This document shows positions 25,664-34,068 of a stretch of 64,000 nucleotides of DNA, piece after piece (positions within the stretch are counted from its first letter, which is position 1; each line of letters opens with the position of its first letter). The notes under the pieces are model-generated. The model was not told the DNA's origin and made no database searches. It worked only from the letters and a program-made list of their open reading frames with translations. The position numbers were made by a program, and so were the translations under genes. The DNA comes from Noviherbaspirillum sp. Root189 (GTDB lineage: Bacteria; Pseudomonadota; Gammaproteobacteria; Burkholderiales; Burkholderiaceae_D), in contig NZ_LMHZ01000014.1 of NCBI RefSeq assembly GCF_001428545.1, positions 28,399 to 92,398 of the forward strand, given 5' to 3'.

Positions 25664-26392
25664 ATGCGCAAGCCGATTTGGTTGTTCGACCTGGATAACA
25701 CCCTGCACAACGCGTCTCACGCGATTTTCCCGGCGATTAACGCCAACATGAATGCCTTTATGGCAAAGGTGCTTGGCGACGGTGACACGCTGGCCGACGC
25801 GGATACCGTCAACGCTGCGCGCATCGCGTACTGGAAGCGCTATGGCGCGACACTGCTTGGCATGGTCAAGCATCACAATGTGAAGATGGCCGACTTCCTG
25901 CATGAGGCGCATTTGTTTGACGATCTGCCATCGATGATCCGTGCCGAGCGCGGCCTGGGGCGCCTGCTGGCACGTCTGCCGGGACGGAAGATCCTGCTGA
26001 CGAATGCCCCGCGCCGCTATTCACGCGATGTGATGCGACATCTCGGGCTGCATCGCCATTTCGCCAAACATATGGCGATCGAGGCCATGCATGTGCATCG
26101 CCAGCTGCGCCCGAAACCGTCAAAACAGCTGTTGCGCAAACTCGTCGCTAAAGAAAAGACCTCGGCGAGCCGTTGTATATTGGTAGAGGATACGACGGAG
26201 AACCTGCGCGCGGCCAAATCGCTGGGCATGCACACCGTGTGGATCACGCAATACCTCGCGACCAGCCCCAATCACCAGCAGATTGCGGGCAGCCGTGCTG
26301 CACTGCGTCTTACGAAGCTCCCCGCATTCGTCGATGTCAAAGTAAAATCAGTGACACAGCTGCCTGCAACGCTGCACCGATTGCGCCACTAA
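25664..26392 (+). CDS. Pyrimidine 5'-nucleotidase-like HAD hydrolase
   Basis: A 242-residue HAD-superfamily phosphatase. Motif I FDLDNTLHNAS holds Asp9 and Asp11 and is characteristic of the SDT1/pyrimidine 5'-nucleotidase subgroup. LLTNAPRRYSRDVMRHLGL is motif II, RPKPSKQLLRKL gives the motif III Lys, and LVEDTTENLRAAKSLGM is motif IV. It likely dephosphorylates UMP/CMP-type nucleotides in the cytoplasm. slmA starts 15 bases after its stop, and argB is close by; this argB-nucleotidase-slmA neighbourhood recurs in betaproteobacteria. Confidence 0.88.
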   Translation: MRKPIWLFDLDNTLHNASHAIFPAINANMNAFMAKVLGDGDTLADADTVNAARIAYWKRYGATLLGMVKHHNVKMADFLHEAHLFDDLPSMIRAERGLGRLLARLPGRKILLTNAPRRYSRDVMRHLGLHRHFAKHMAIEAMHVHRQLRPKPSKQLLRKLVAKEKTSASRCILVEDTTENLRAAKSLGMHTVWITQYLATSPNHQQIAGSRAALRLTKLPAFVDVKVKSVTQLPATLHRLRH

Positions 26393-26407
26393 CGACTATT
26401 AAACATC

Positions 26408-26983
26408 ATGGCAAATACCAAACCGGGCGAACGCAAGCTACAGATTCTCCAGACACTCGCCGAGATGCTGGAGCATCCCAAAGGAGAAAAGGTCACCACT
26501 GCGGCACTCGCCGCAAAACTGGAAGTATCGGAGGCGGCGCTTTACCGGCACTTTGCCAGCAAGGCCCAGATGTTCGAAGGCCTGATCGAGTTTATCGAAT
26601 CCACGGTCTTCGGCCTGATCAACCAGATCAACGAGCAGCAGGAAAACGGTCTGTCGCAAGCCCAGGCGATCGCGGGCATGCTGCTCAATTTCGCCGAGCG
26701 CAATCCGGGCATGACGCGCGTGCTGATTGGCGATGCGCTGGTCAATGAAGATGAACGCCTGCAATTGCGGATGAACCAGTTCATCGAGCGTGTCGAGATG
26801 GCCTTGCGCCAGTCGCTGCGGCTGGCGGCGACGCAAGGCCAGGCCAGCGAAGCGGAAGCAGTCACGCGCGCCGGCATGATCACCAGTCTGGTGGTCGGCC
26901 GCTGGCATCGCTTTGCCAAGAGCGGATTCAAGCAGTCACCAACCGATAACGTTCCAGCCCAGCTCGCTATTCTGCTGGGCTGA
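26408..26983 (+). CDS. slmA: Nucleoid occlusion factor SlmA
   Basis: A 191-residue TetR-fold protein. The N-terminal helix-turn-helix covers residues about 10-55 (RKLQILQTLAEMLEHPKGEKVTTAALAAKLEVSEAALYRHFASKAQMFEGL), matching the SlmA signature including 'EVSEAALYRHFaSKaqMfEGLIeFIE'. SlmA binds SBS sites over the chromosome and blocks FtsZ ring assembly over unsegregated DNA. It follows the nucleotidase closely. A palindromic GC stem with a following T-rich stretch at 27014-27037 may terminate transcription. Confidence 0.92.
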   Translation: MANTKPGERKLQILQTLAEMLEHPKGEKVTTAALAAKLEVSEAALYRHFASKAQMFEGLIEFIESTVFGLINQINEQQENGLSQAQAIAGMLLNFAERNPGMTRVLIGDALVNEDERLQLRMNQFIERVEMALRQSLRLAATQGQASEAEAVTRAGMITSLVVGRWHRFAKSGFKQSPTDNVPAQLAILLG

Positions 26984-27013
26984 GCAAAACACGTCAGCGC
27001 AGCACGGCAACAA

Positions 27014-27037
27014 GCGCAGCGCTGCTGCGCCGAATTT
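27014..27037 (+). terminator. Probable terminator after slmA
   Basis: GCGCAGC and GCTGCGC form a 7-bp stem around a GCT loop (27014-27030). CGAATTTT follows. Confidence 0.45.
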
Positions 27038-27209
27038 TCTCTCGTTCTCCCCGGCGTATCCGCCTTGCTCTTGCCGGTCGTTCGGGCGCAAGCGGAAAAA
27101 TCCGAATCTCATTACACTCTCAGCCTTCTATACTCGCAGCAGTGTAAAGAGCGAGGTAGCGTTCGCACGCGATGTCGCGTGTGGGTACGCGCTTCCAACC
27201 CATCGACCC

Positions 27210-28100
27210 ATGACGCCCTCCCAACACAAGTTTCCCACCTTTGCATTCATTGCCCTCTTGCTGGGCGGTATGGCGATTGGCTTCGCCGGCATTTTCATGC
27301 GCCTGTCCGACGTCAATCCCATCGCATCCGCATTCTGGCGCATGGCATTGGCCGCGCCGCTGCTGTGGGCTTGGGCGTTTGCCGTCAGCAAGCAGGACAA
27401 GGCGCTGAACAAGCGCACCGACTTTGCGCGTTCGCTGCTGCTGGCCGGTATCTATTTTGCCGCCGACATGGGCATCTGGCACTTGTCGCTGCATTACACC
27501 ACGGTCGCCAATGCCACATTGTTGTCCAACTTTGCGCCCATTTTCATCGCCCTGTGGATGTGGATTGCACATCGCGTGCGCTTTGCCCGTATCTTCATCG
27601 TCGGCATGACCATTGCGCTGGTGGGCGCCGTGATGCTGGTCGGTCCGAACGCAGCAGGAAGCGAGCAGGGCGGTAACAAGTTGATCGGTGATGGACTGGG
27701 TCTGGCGAGTGCCATCTTCTATGCTGCCTATCAGCTGGTGGTGAAGGACGCGCGCAGCGAATATTCGACGGCCCGCCTGATGGCCTGGAGCACTACCATT
27801 ACCGGATTGGCATTGCTGCCATTCGCCCTGATGGCGCCGGGCGACTTCATGCCTGCGCAGGCCGCCGGCTGGTGGCCTTTGCTGGCGTTGGCCGTGGTTG
27901 CGCAGATCGGCGGACAAACCGTGATTGCTTATGCATTTGCGCATCTACCTGCCTCGCTGTCATCGGTCAGCCTGCTGATCCAGCCGCTGACCGCCGCGGT
28001 CGCCGCCTGGTTGATCTTTCAGGAAGCAATCGGTCCCTTGCAAATGGCCGGCGGCGCGTTGCTGCTATGGGGCATTTATTTGTCGAAGAAAGGCAGTTGA
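27210..28100 (+). CDS. EamA (DMT superfamily) transporter
   Basis: A 296-residue inner-membrane protein with ten predicted hydrophobic segments arranged as two EamA repeats: one from FIALLLGGMAIGFAGIFMRLSDVNP, the other from GDGLGLASAIFYAAYQLVVKDA. DMT exporters move amino acids, purines or other metabolites outwards, and the substrate cannot be read from sequence. ATG 27210 gives an ordinary start with the first helix 10 residues in. It is one of three EamA genes in an 8-kb region, and is less similar to the other two than they are to each other. Confidence 0.85.
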   Translation: MTPSQHKFPTFAFIALLLGGMAIGFAGIFMRLSDVNPIASAFWRMALAAPLLWAWAFAVSKQDKALNKRTDFARSLLLAGIYFAADMGIWHLSLHYTTVANATLLSNFAPIFIALWMWIAHRVRFARIFIVGMTIALVGAVMLVGPNAAGSEQGGNKLIGDGLGLASAIFYAAYQLVVKDARSEYSTARLMAWSTTITGLALLPFALMAPGDFMPAQAAGWWPLLALAVVAQIGGQTVIAYAFAHLPASLSSVSLLIQPLTAAVAAWLIFQEAIGPLQMAGGALLLWGIYLSKKGS

Positions 28101-28168
28101 ATTGCGGCGATCATCACTACGCGCTATACAGTCTCCGCGCCGTACAATAGCCGTTTTGACGCCTGTGA

Positions 28169-30022
28169 TTGACTGAACCTGCTGTGGTATTCCCCCGTAA
28201 TGATCCGGCATGCTTTGCGCTGCTTGATGACTGCAATGCCGACGAACGCCATCCGCGTTCCCGCCTCTACACCGACCTTGCGCGTAATCTGTCGTGCGAC
28301 GATGCGGCTTCCTTGCCCGAAGTATTGGCGCAGATGGAAAGCGCCCTTGAGCAGGGCTTGCACGCCGTCGGCGTCTTTTCCTACGAACTGGGTGCCAGTC
28401 TGCAGGGCATTGATGCAGGCACGGATGCGGGTCTGCCGTCGCATATCCTTTTGTTCAGACAGTGCACCTTACTTTCCAGCACCGGAGTAAGCCAATGGCT
28501 GGAGCAACACGACGACAATGTGATGCCGGCGGGTATCGCTGGCCTGCATGCGAGTGTGCAGGAGGATCGCTTCGCAAAAGACATCGCAGCGATCCACGCT
28601 TACATTGAATCGGGCGATACCTATCAGATCAATTACACCTACCGGCTGCGCTTCGATGCCTTCGGTACACCGCTCTCGCTATACCGCCGATTGCGCGAAC
28701 GACAGCCGGTTCCGTATGGCGCACTCATCGCCATGCCCGATGGTAAAACGATCCTGTCGCTGTCGCCCGAACTCTTTGTCCGCCATGACAAGGGCACACT
28801 GACCGCGCGTCCCATGAAGGGTACCGCCGCGGCGAGCGGGGAGGATGCCATCGACGACGAGCGTTCCATCGCCCTGGCCAGGGACCCCAAAAACCGCGCC
28901 GAAAACCTGATGATCGTCGACCTGCTACGCAACGACCTCGGGCGCATTGCGGAATCTGGCAGCGTTCATGTGCCGAAGCTGTTCAGCGTCGATCGTTACA
29001 GCAGCGTGCTGCAGATGACATCGACAGTGCAGGCAACGCTGCGTGATGATGTGGATCTGGCCGAACTATTCGAGGCGCTCTATCCTTGCGGCTCCATCAC
29101 CGGCGCGCCCAAGCGTCGCACCATGCAAATCATTCGCGAACTGGAGGACGATGCCCGCGGTTATTACACCGGTGCTATTGGCTGGTTCGATGCACCTGTA
29201 AGCGATCAGCGTGTCGGTGATTTCTGCCTGTCGGTGCCGATACGCACACTGGTGCTTGGTCCTGAAACAGCGGCCGGCGTACGCAGCGGTGAGATGGGCG
29301 TCGGTGCCGGTATCGTGCATGACAGCCGTGCGGAAGATGAGTTTGCCGAATGCCGCCTGAAAGCCGGATTTCTGACAGGGCTCGACAACGAATTCGAGCT
29401 GTTCGAGACCATGCGCGCGACGCATGCGGATGGCTGCCGCCACCTTGCGCTGCATCTGCAACGCTTGCGGTCATCCGCTGATTATTTTGGCTTTGTCTTC
29501 GATGAAGAAGCGATCCGGTTTGCTGTGCTGCAGGCGTGCAGCACGCTGGCGCCTGAACGCGTTTACCGCATGCGACTTGCACTCGGTCGCAACGGACAGT
29601 GCAGCGTACAGAGTTCAGTGCTCACCGGTTTGCCGTCACGCGTGAATGTGCTGCTGTCGCCGGAACCCACATGCTCGCAGGACCTGTTCCTGCGTCACAA
29701 GACGACGGTGCGCGAACGCTATGACGCCGCGTGGCGGCATGCCGAAACCAGGGGTGCGTTCGACATGCTGTTCTTCAATGAGAAAGGCGAACTGACCGAA
29801 GGCGGGCGCAGCAATGTTTTTGTGCGCCTCGATGGCCGCTGGCTTACTCCGCCTTTGCAATGCGGTCTGCTACCGGGTGTCATGCGCAGCGTGTTGCTGT
29901 CCGACCCAACATGGAATGCAGCAGAACGCATCATCACGATCGACCAATTGCAGGCAGCAGAAGAAGTCGTCGTCTGCAACGCATTGCGCGGCGTCTTAAC
30001 GGTGGACGTGGTCCGGGACTGA
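28169..30022 (+). CDS. pabBC: Fused aminodeoxychorismate synthase component I / aminodeoxychorismate lyase
   Basis: A 617-residue two-domain enzyme for p-aminobenzoate in folate synthesis. Residues 1 to about 400 are PabB (chorismate to 4-amino-4-deoxychorismate): ARPMKGTAA, NLMIVDLLRNDLGRIAESGSV, and PCGSITGAPKRRTMQII near residue 305. From about 407 it is PabC, a fold-IV PLP lyase that releases pyruvate: FELFETMRA, RMRLALGRNG, the Lys loop KTTVRERYD, and EGGRSNVFVRLDGRWLTPP. The glutamine amidotransferase PabA is not in view. The start is uncertain: TTG 28169 or GTG 28184, neither with a clear ribosome site. The last 27 bases overlap the convergent EamA gene. Confidence 0.9.
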   Translation: MTEPAVVFPRNDPACFALLDDCNADERHPRSRLYTDLARNLSCDDAASLPEVLAQMESALEQGLHAVGVFSYELGASLQGIDAGTDAGLPSHILLFRQCTLLSSTGVSQWLEQHDDNVMPAGIAGLHASVQEDRFAKDIAAIHAYIESGDTYQINYTYRLRFDAFGTPLSLYRRLRERQPVPYGALIAMPDGKTILSLSPELFVRHDKGTLTARPMKGTAAASGEDAIDDERSIALARDPKNRAENLMIVDLLRNDLGRIAESGSVHVPKLFSVDRYSSVLQMTSTVQATLRDDVDLAELFEALYPCGSITGAPKRRTMQIIRELEDDARGYYTGAIGWFDAPVSDQRVGDFCLSVPIRTLVLGPETAAGVRSGEMGVGAGIVHDSRAEDEFAECRLKAGFLTGLDNEFELFETMRATHADGCRHLALHLQRLRSSADYFGFVFDEEAIRFAVLQACSTLAPERVYRMRLALGRNGQCSVQSSVLTGLPSRVNVLLSPEPTCSQDLFLRHKTTVRERYDAAWRHAETRGAFDMLFFNEKGELTEGGRSNVFVRLDGRWLTPPLQCGLLPGVMRSVLLSDPTWNAAERIITIDQLQAAEEVVVCNALRGVLTVDVVRD

Positions 30023-30892
30023 GGTGAGGGCAGGCGTCGGCTGAAACACGACCAGCCAGGTCGCCACGACCACCATCGTACAACCGATCAACATGTTGAC
30101 GGTGATCGCTTCGTGCAGGAAAAGCGCACCCCATAGCAAGGCAAATAGCGGAATCAGGAAGGTCACGGTCAAGGCCTTGGTCGGACCGAGATCGGCGATC
30201 AGTCGAAAATAAATCAGGTAGGCCACCGCACTGCATAGCAGCGCAAGCATGGCGGCGACCAGCACGATGAAGGGCGTGACTTCGGCTTTAATCGGTGACA
30301 GCGGCAGGAAGGGTAACAGCACCAGCGCGGCACCGACCTGCGAGCCGGTTGCCATTAACGGCGGGGCAATGTCGCTCGATGTCTTTTTGGAGTAAGCGCC
30401 GGCCAAACCGTAGCACAACGCCGCACCGGCGCAGGCCAGGGCGGCGATCAGCACCTGCGGTGTAAACGCCGCCGGACCGAGTCGCACCAGGAAGGCCACG
30501 CCACTGACGCCGATCAGCAAGCCGACCAGTTTTCGTGCCGAGAGCCGTTCACCCAGGATGGCAGCGCCGACCAGTGCACCCCACAGCGGGCTGGTGGCAT
30601 TCAGGATCGCCGAGTAACCGGCCGGCAGCGTTAGCGCCGCATAAGAAAACAAGGAAAACGGCAATGCGGAATTGAGCGTGCCTATCAACACATACTGTTT
30701 CCAGTTGGACTTGAAATTCATCGCGCGCTTGCTGATCGCCATGAACAACAACATCGCACATCCCGCCAGCGCGACACGGACTTCCGCTGTCCACAATGCG
30801 CCGAGTACCGGTGCAACAATACGCAGGAACAGGAAGGATGCGCCCCAGATGGCGGCAAGGATCAGCAGACGGCAGATATCGGCGCTACGCAT
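29996..30892 (-). CDS. EamA (DMT superfamily) transporter
   Basis: A 298-residue ten-helix EamA exporter. The first helix is ICRLLILAAIWGASFLFLRI, and the conserved LNATSPLWGALVGAAILGERLS and ALTVTFLIPLFALLWGALFLHE mark the ends of the two repeats. ATG 30892 has a GGGAG ribosome site and begins MRSADICR, aligned with MSSADLAK of the paralogue at 34069-34959. The substrate is unknown. It is the left flank of the PAAR effector module; its paralogue lies on the right flank, beyond the MFS gene. Confidence 0.87.
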   Translation of the reverse strand: MRSADICRLLILAAIWGASFLFLRIVAPVLGALWTAEVRVALAGCAMLLFMAISKRAMNFKSNWKQYVLIGTLNSALPFSLFSYAALTLPAGYSAILNATSPLWGALVGAAILGERLSARKLVGLLIGVSGVAFLVRLGPAAFTPQVLIAALACAGAALCYGLAGAYSKKTSSDIAPPLMATGSQVGAALVLLPFLPLSPIKAEVTPFIVLVAAMLALLCSAVAYLIYFRLIADLGPTKALTVTFLIPLFALLWGALFLHEAITVNMLIGCTMVVVATWLVVFQPTPALTSVPDHVHR

Positions 30893-31165
30893 GGCCACTC
30901 CCGGATTCGTTAAGTGTCCAGCATAGGACAAGGCCGTACGACAGGCTGGCCGAAATCGGACATCGAAGCCACCGGCTTCTCATTTGTCTTGCATTGACCT
31001 ATGACTGGACTCCTTTGTGTTGCACCCTCTTTGGCGTGAATGGTTGGCACGCGGTCCCCCTCGCAAGAGATAAATTGCATAGACCGCAATATGTTGATAT
31101 AAATGCAATTCCTGCAATATGCATTGTCGGCCTACTATTTCATTGCCTGAAGGGTCACTGTATCG

Positions 31166-32452
31166 ATGTCTCAAGCAGCGCGTATTAACGATCCCATTGG
31201 ACATAGCCCAAGCATGAGCTGGCTGGTGAATGGTGTGATGGCCGGTGCGGCAATCGGCCTTGGCACCATTGCCATTGCAGGAACCGGTGGATTAGCCGCA
31301 ACAGCAATCGTCGGCGGGCTCGTCGCAGGCGGTGCCGGCATTGGTGAGATGTTCAGCACTATGAGTTGGGTGCCCAAGGAAGTCTGCGGTGTCATCAAGG
31401 GAGCATGTTCCGGCAATGTCTTCACCAACGGCATACCGGCGGCCCGCGGGCATGTCGATGTCGTTGATTGTTACAAGCATTCGCCACCGTATCCTCCCAT
31501 TGCAACGGGTAGTGCCACCGTCTTCATCAATGGTCTGCCGGCGGCACGTGTCGGCGACAAGGCCGGCTGCTCCGCCGTCATCAGCAGCGGATCGCACAAC
31601 GTCTACATCGGCGGCGGTACCGTTCAGACGGACATGCTTGAACCGGAAAAACTGGTGCCGGATGGCGTGCATGTCGCGCTGCTTGTCGCGGGAGTAGGAA
31701 GTGCCATCGCACTAGGTGGGCCGATCATCGCGACGGCAGGGCTGATAGGCGGCGCGGCAGGGCAACTTGGCGGGAAATGGGTAGGTGGGAGAGTATTCGG
31801 TATTGAATCGGATGGACAGAAGTGGGCCATGCTCGGTGGCTCTTTGCTAGGTGGTGTTGCAGGGGCCAAAAGTGGCGCAGGTATTGCAGGGAAGCGGACT
31901 GCTCAACTCCTATTGAAAAATCAGGGAGCCATAGAGGGGAAACCATACGGAGCAAATACAATCAGTCCAGGCGAAGCGTTGCGAGCGAAGTACGCTTACA
32001 TGACGGCTGAACAACGGGCAATTCGATTGGACGAGCTTGCCGAAGGTAATGCATATCGTCGTCTTCAAGAAATCGAATCATCGACCCCGGGCGCCCATTT
32101 CTTGGAAAAGCACGGTGCGAAAACCACTTTGCAATCACAACGTGAGCGAGCACAATCTGGCGCAAATCCGACTACCGGTATAGTTGAGACCTATGCCAAT
32201 GGAAAGCCTAAGATCCCATCTTCGGCTACTCGTTTCCTCAGCAATAGAGATCAACTGAACGCGATTGATCGAGCACAAAATATTTACCGGTTCACAGGTG
32301 ACCCAACATTGGCTGAACGCCCAATCAATTTCAATTATTTGATCGGCGAGGGGTACAAGAAAACATCGTTGACGTACGGGCAGTCCTATTCTGCGCAGGT
32401 ATGGTTCCGCCAAGGGAACGTTAATACCGCATTTCCAATATGGGGACAGTAA
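31166..32452 (+). CDS. prePAAR/PAAR-domain type VI secretion effector with C-terminal toxin-like domain
   Basis: A 428-residue protein. Residues 4-13 (AARINDPIGH) match the prePAAR motif AARX2DX3H, which completes the PAAR zinc tip and marks effectors loaded by Eag chaperones. Two hydrophobic regions, about 20-60 and 168-205, flank the PAAR domain (about 80-160; Cys102, His105, Cys135, His144), which is the class II layout. Glycine-rich GGSLLGGVAG ends the second region. A distinct domain from about 308 to 428 begins GAHFLEKHGAKT and ends GNVNTAFPIWGQ; I do not recognise a named family, though the H-x4-H opening and small size suggest a nuclease. The GC falls in this 3' part. No eag (DUF1795), vgrG or tss gene is near. 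The downstream gene starts directly after the stop. Confidence 0.85.
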   Translation: MSQAARINDPIGHSPSMSWLVNGVMAGAAIGLGTIAIAGTGGLAATAIVGGLVAGGAGIGEMFSTMSWVPKEVCGVIKGACSGNVFTNGIPAARGHVDVVDCYKHSPPYPPIATGSATVFINGLPAARVGDKAGCSAVISSGSHNVYIGGGTVQTDMLEPEKLVPDGVHVALLVAGVGSAIALGGPIIATAGLIGGAAGQLGGKWVGGRVFGIESDGQKWAMLGGSLLGGVAGAKSGAGIAGKRTAQLLLKNQGAIEGKPYGANTISPGEALRAKYAYMTAEQRAIRLDELAEGNAYRRLQEIESSTPGAHFLEKHGAKTTLQSQRERAQSGANPTTGIVETYANGKPKIPSSATRFLSNRDQLNAIDRAQNIYRFTGDPTLAERPINFNYLIGEGYKKTSLTYGQSYSAQVWFRQGNVNTAFPIWGQ

Positions 32453-32797
32453 ATGAATTCGAAAAATGAAATTTTTGACTTACTCAGTTTGCTGAAAGTT
32501 TTTGATGTTAACTATGCAAGTGAGGAGGATTGTAACGCTGTGCAGGATCTGGATGTCAACAATCCAGAGGATGTATCAAAAGCTGTCAATGCATTGCTTA
32601 CTTTGGAGTTCCGTAGCTATTTGCCGACTGTGCAGGCTCGACTGAAAGAATTACTTCGCTCGTGTCTCGATAATCCGGCAGAAGATTTTGAAAAATTGTT
32701 TGATCGTGTGGAGTTGGTGTTTGAGGATTCGGTTACTGATCGGCGTGCTTTTATGAGGACCTTGCTAAAAGAGTTGGAAGATCCTAGGAAGACTTAA
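32453..32797 (+). CDS. Putative immunity protein to the PAAR effector
   Basis: A 114-residue acidic, mostly helical protein (rich in Asp/Glu and Leu; EDVSKAVNALLTLEFRSYLP, DFEKLFDRVELVFEDSV). No family is recognised. ATG 32453 follows the effector stop TAA (32450-32452) with no spacer, so translation is coupled, the usual arrangement of a toxin and its immunity gene. The gene is clearly more AT-rich than its surroundings (runs such as GAAATTTTTGAC), a sign of horizontal acquisition. Immunity function is inference from order, size, charge and composition. Confidence 0.65.
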   Translation: MNSKNEIFDLLSLLKVFDVNYASEEDCNAVQDLDVNNPEDVSKAVNALLTLEFRSYLPTVQARLKELLRSCLDNPAEDFEKLFDRVELVFEDSVTDRRAFMRTLLKELEDPRKT

Positions 32798-32865
32798 ACT
32801 GTAAGTCTGGCCGTCATTTGAAGCAAATGGTGGAGCACAATTAAGCCGTGAATCAATTACTCGCT

Positions 32866-34068
32866 TTACATCTCGTCCAAAGGCAACGCACGCTGCCCCG
32901 ACGCCAGCACCGCGCCAAGCAACAAGGCCGCTGCTGAAAACACCAGGCCTCGCTGCAAGCCACCCGCCGCATCCGAAATCCAGCCGACAATCGTCGGCCC
33001 AACGATCTGGCCGAAAGCGAACACCGTGGTAAAGCCACTGATGCCGGCCGACCAGGCATGCGGCGCAAGATTGTGCCGCACCAGTGCCGTCGTTGATGCG
33101 ACAACCGACAGGAATACCGCGCCGAACAGGATGCCGGATGCAAACACCGCCACCGGTGCCGACGAAAGGACCGGCAGCAATGTTGCGAGCGCCAGCAAGG
33201 CATTCAGAATGGCGAGTGACTGCCCGCCCTTGAAGCGATCCAGCATGCCTGCCCAGATGCGCGAGGAAGCCAGCACCGCAATGCCCAGTGCGGCATAAAA
33301 GACGGTAATGACCGATTGCTGCATGCCTTGCTCCTTGAGCAAGGCAATCACGAACGTCATGTAGCCGATATAGCCGACGCCAAACATGAAATAGCCGGCC
33401 AGCCCGAAGCCAAAGGCCCGTACCTTGAAAGTTCCACGGCCACTGGCGGTTGCCGTCGTCCCGTCAATGCTGTACGCCGGTCCGGTCATCGCAAGCGTCA
33501 TCAGCAGGCAGAGGCCACCGAGCGCAAACCATGCCCATTGCCACGCGTGTGCCGCGCCATGCGCGCTTGCCGCATCAATGCTTGCAGGCACCAGCAATGC
33601 GGCACTCGCGATACCAAACCCGGTGCCGCCGTAATACAGTCCAATCAGGAATCCGGCGCGCTGGGCATGCATGGCGCCCAGGCGTGCGGCCAGCACGCCG
33701 CCTGAAATGAAAATGAATGCGCTGGCGATTCCTGCGAGCACACGCTGCGTCAGCAGCATCGTCGCTTCCGTCACCACGCCGGACAGCAGCATGAACAGCG
33801 CGGTCAGGATGGCGCCGGCCATCAGTGCACGCTGTGCACCGAAGCGCCGCATCAATGCGGGGGTGACCAGCGCACCGACAAAATAACCGAAGGCGTTCGC
33901 CGTATTCATGGACCCGGCAAGCAGGTAAGACCAGGACAGGTCGGCTCGCATCGGTGGCAACAGCAGCGCATATGAAAAGCGCGACAGGCCAAGCGAAATC
34001 GCAGCACCCAGCGAGATGCCGAGCGCGGTCAGCAAAGGGCGGCGATCGGCGAGGCTGCTGTGCTCCAT
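32866..34068 (-). CDS. MFS transporter, YbfB/YjiJ family
   Basis: A 400-residue permease with 12 predicted hydrophobic segments. The N-terminal LGISLGAAISLGLSRFSYALLLPPMRADLSWSYLLAGSMNTANAFGYFVGAL is the conserved block of the YbfB/YjiJ (PF06779-type) MFS family, with 'GigRFaYtpLLP.M' the recognisable core. The transported compound is unknown. Its ATG touches the EamA gene's TAG stop (TAGATG), so the two minus-strand genes form an operon: EamA then MFS. Confidence 0.85.
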   Translation of the reverse strand: MEHSSLADRRPLLTALGISLGAAISLGLSRFSYALLLPPMRADLSWSYLLAGSMNTANAFGYFVGALVTPALMRRFGAQRALMAGAILTALFMLLSGVVTEATMLLTQRVLAGIASAFIFISGGVLAARLGAMHAQRAGFLIGLYYGGTGFGIASAALLVPASIDAASAHGAAHAWQWAWFALGGLCLLMTLAMTGPAYSIDGTTATASGRGTFKVRAFGFGLAGYFMFGVGYIGYMTFVIALLKEQGMQQSVITVFYAALGIAVLASSRIWAGMLDRFKGGQSLAILNALLALATLLPVLSSAPVAVFASGILFGAVFLSVVASTTALVRHNLAPHAWSAGISGFTTVFAFGQIVGPTIVGWISDAAGGLQRGLVFSAAALLLGAVLASGQRALPLDEM

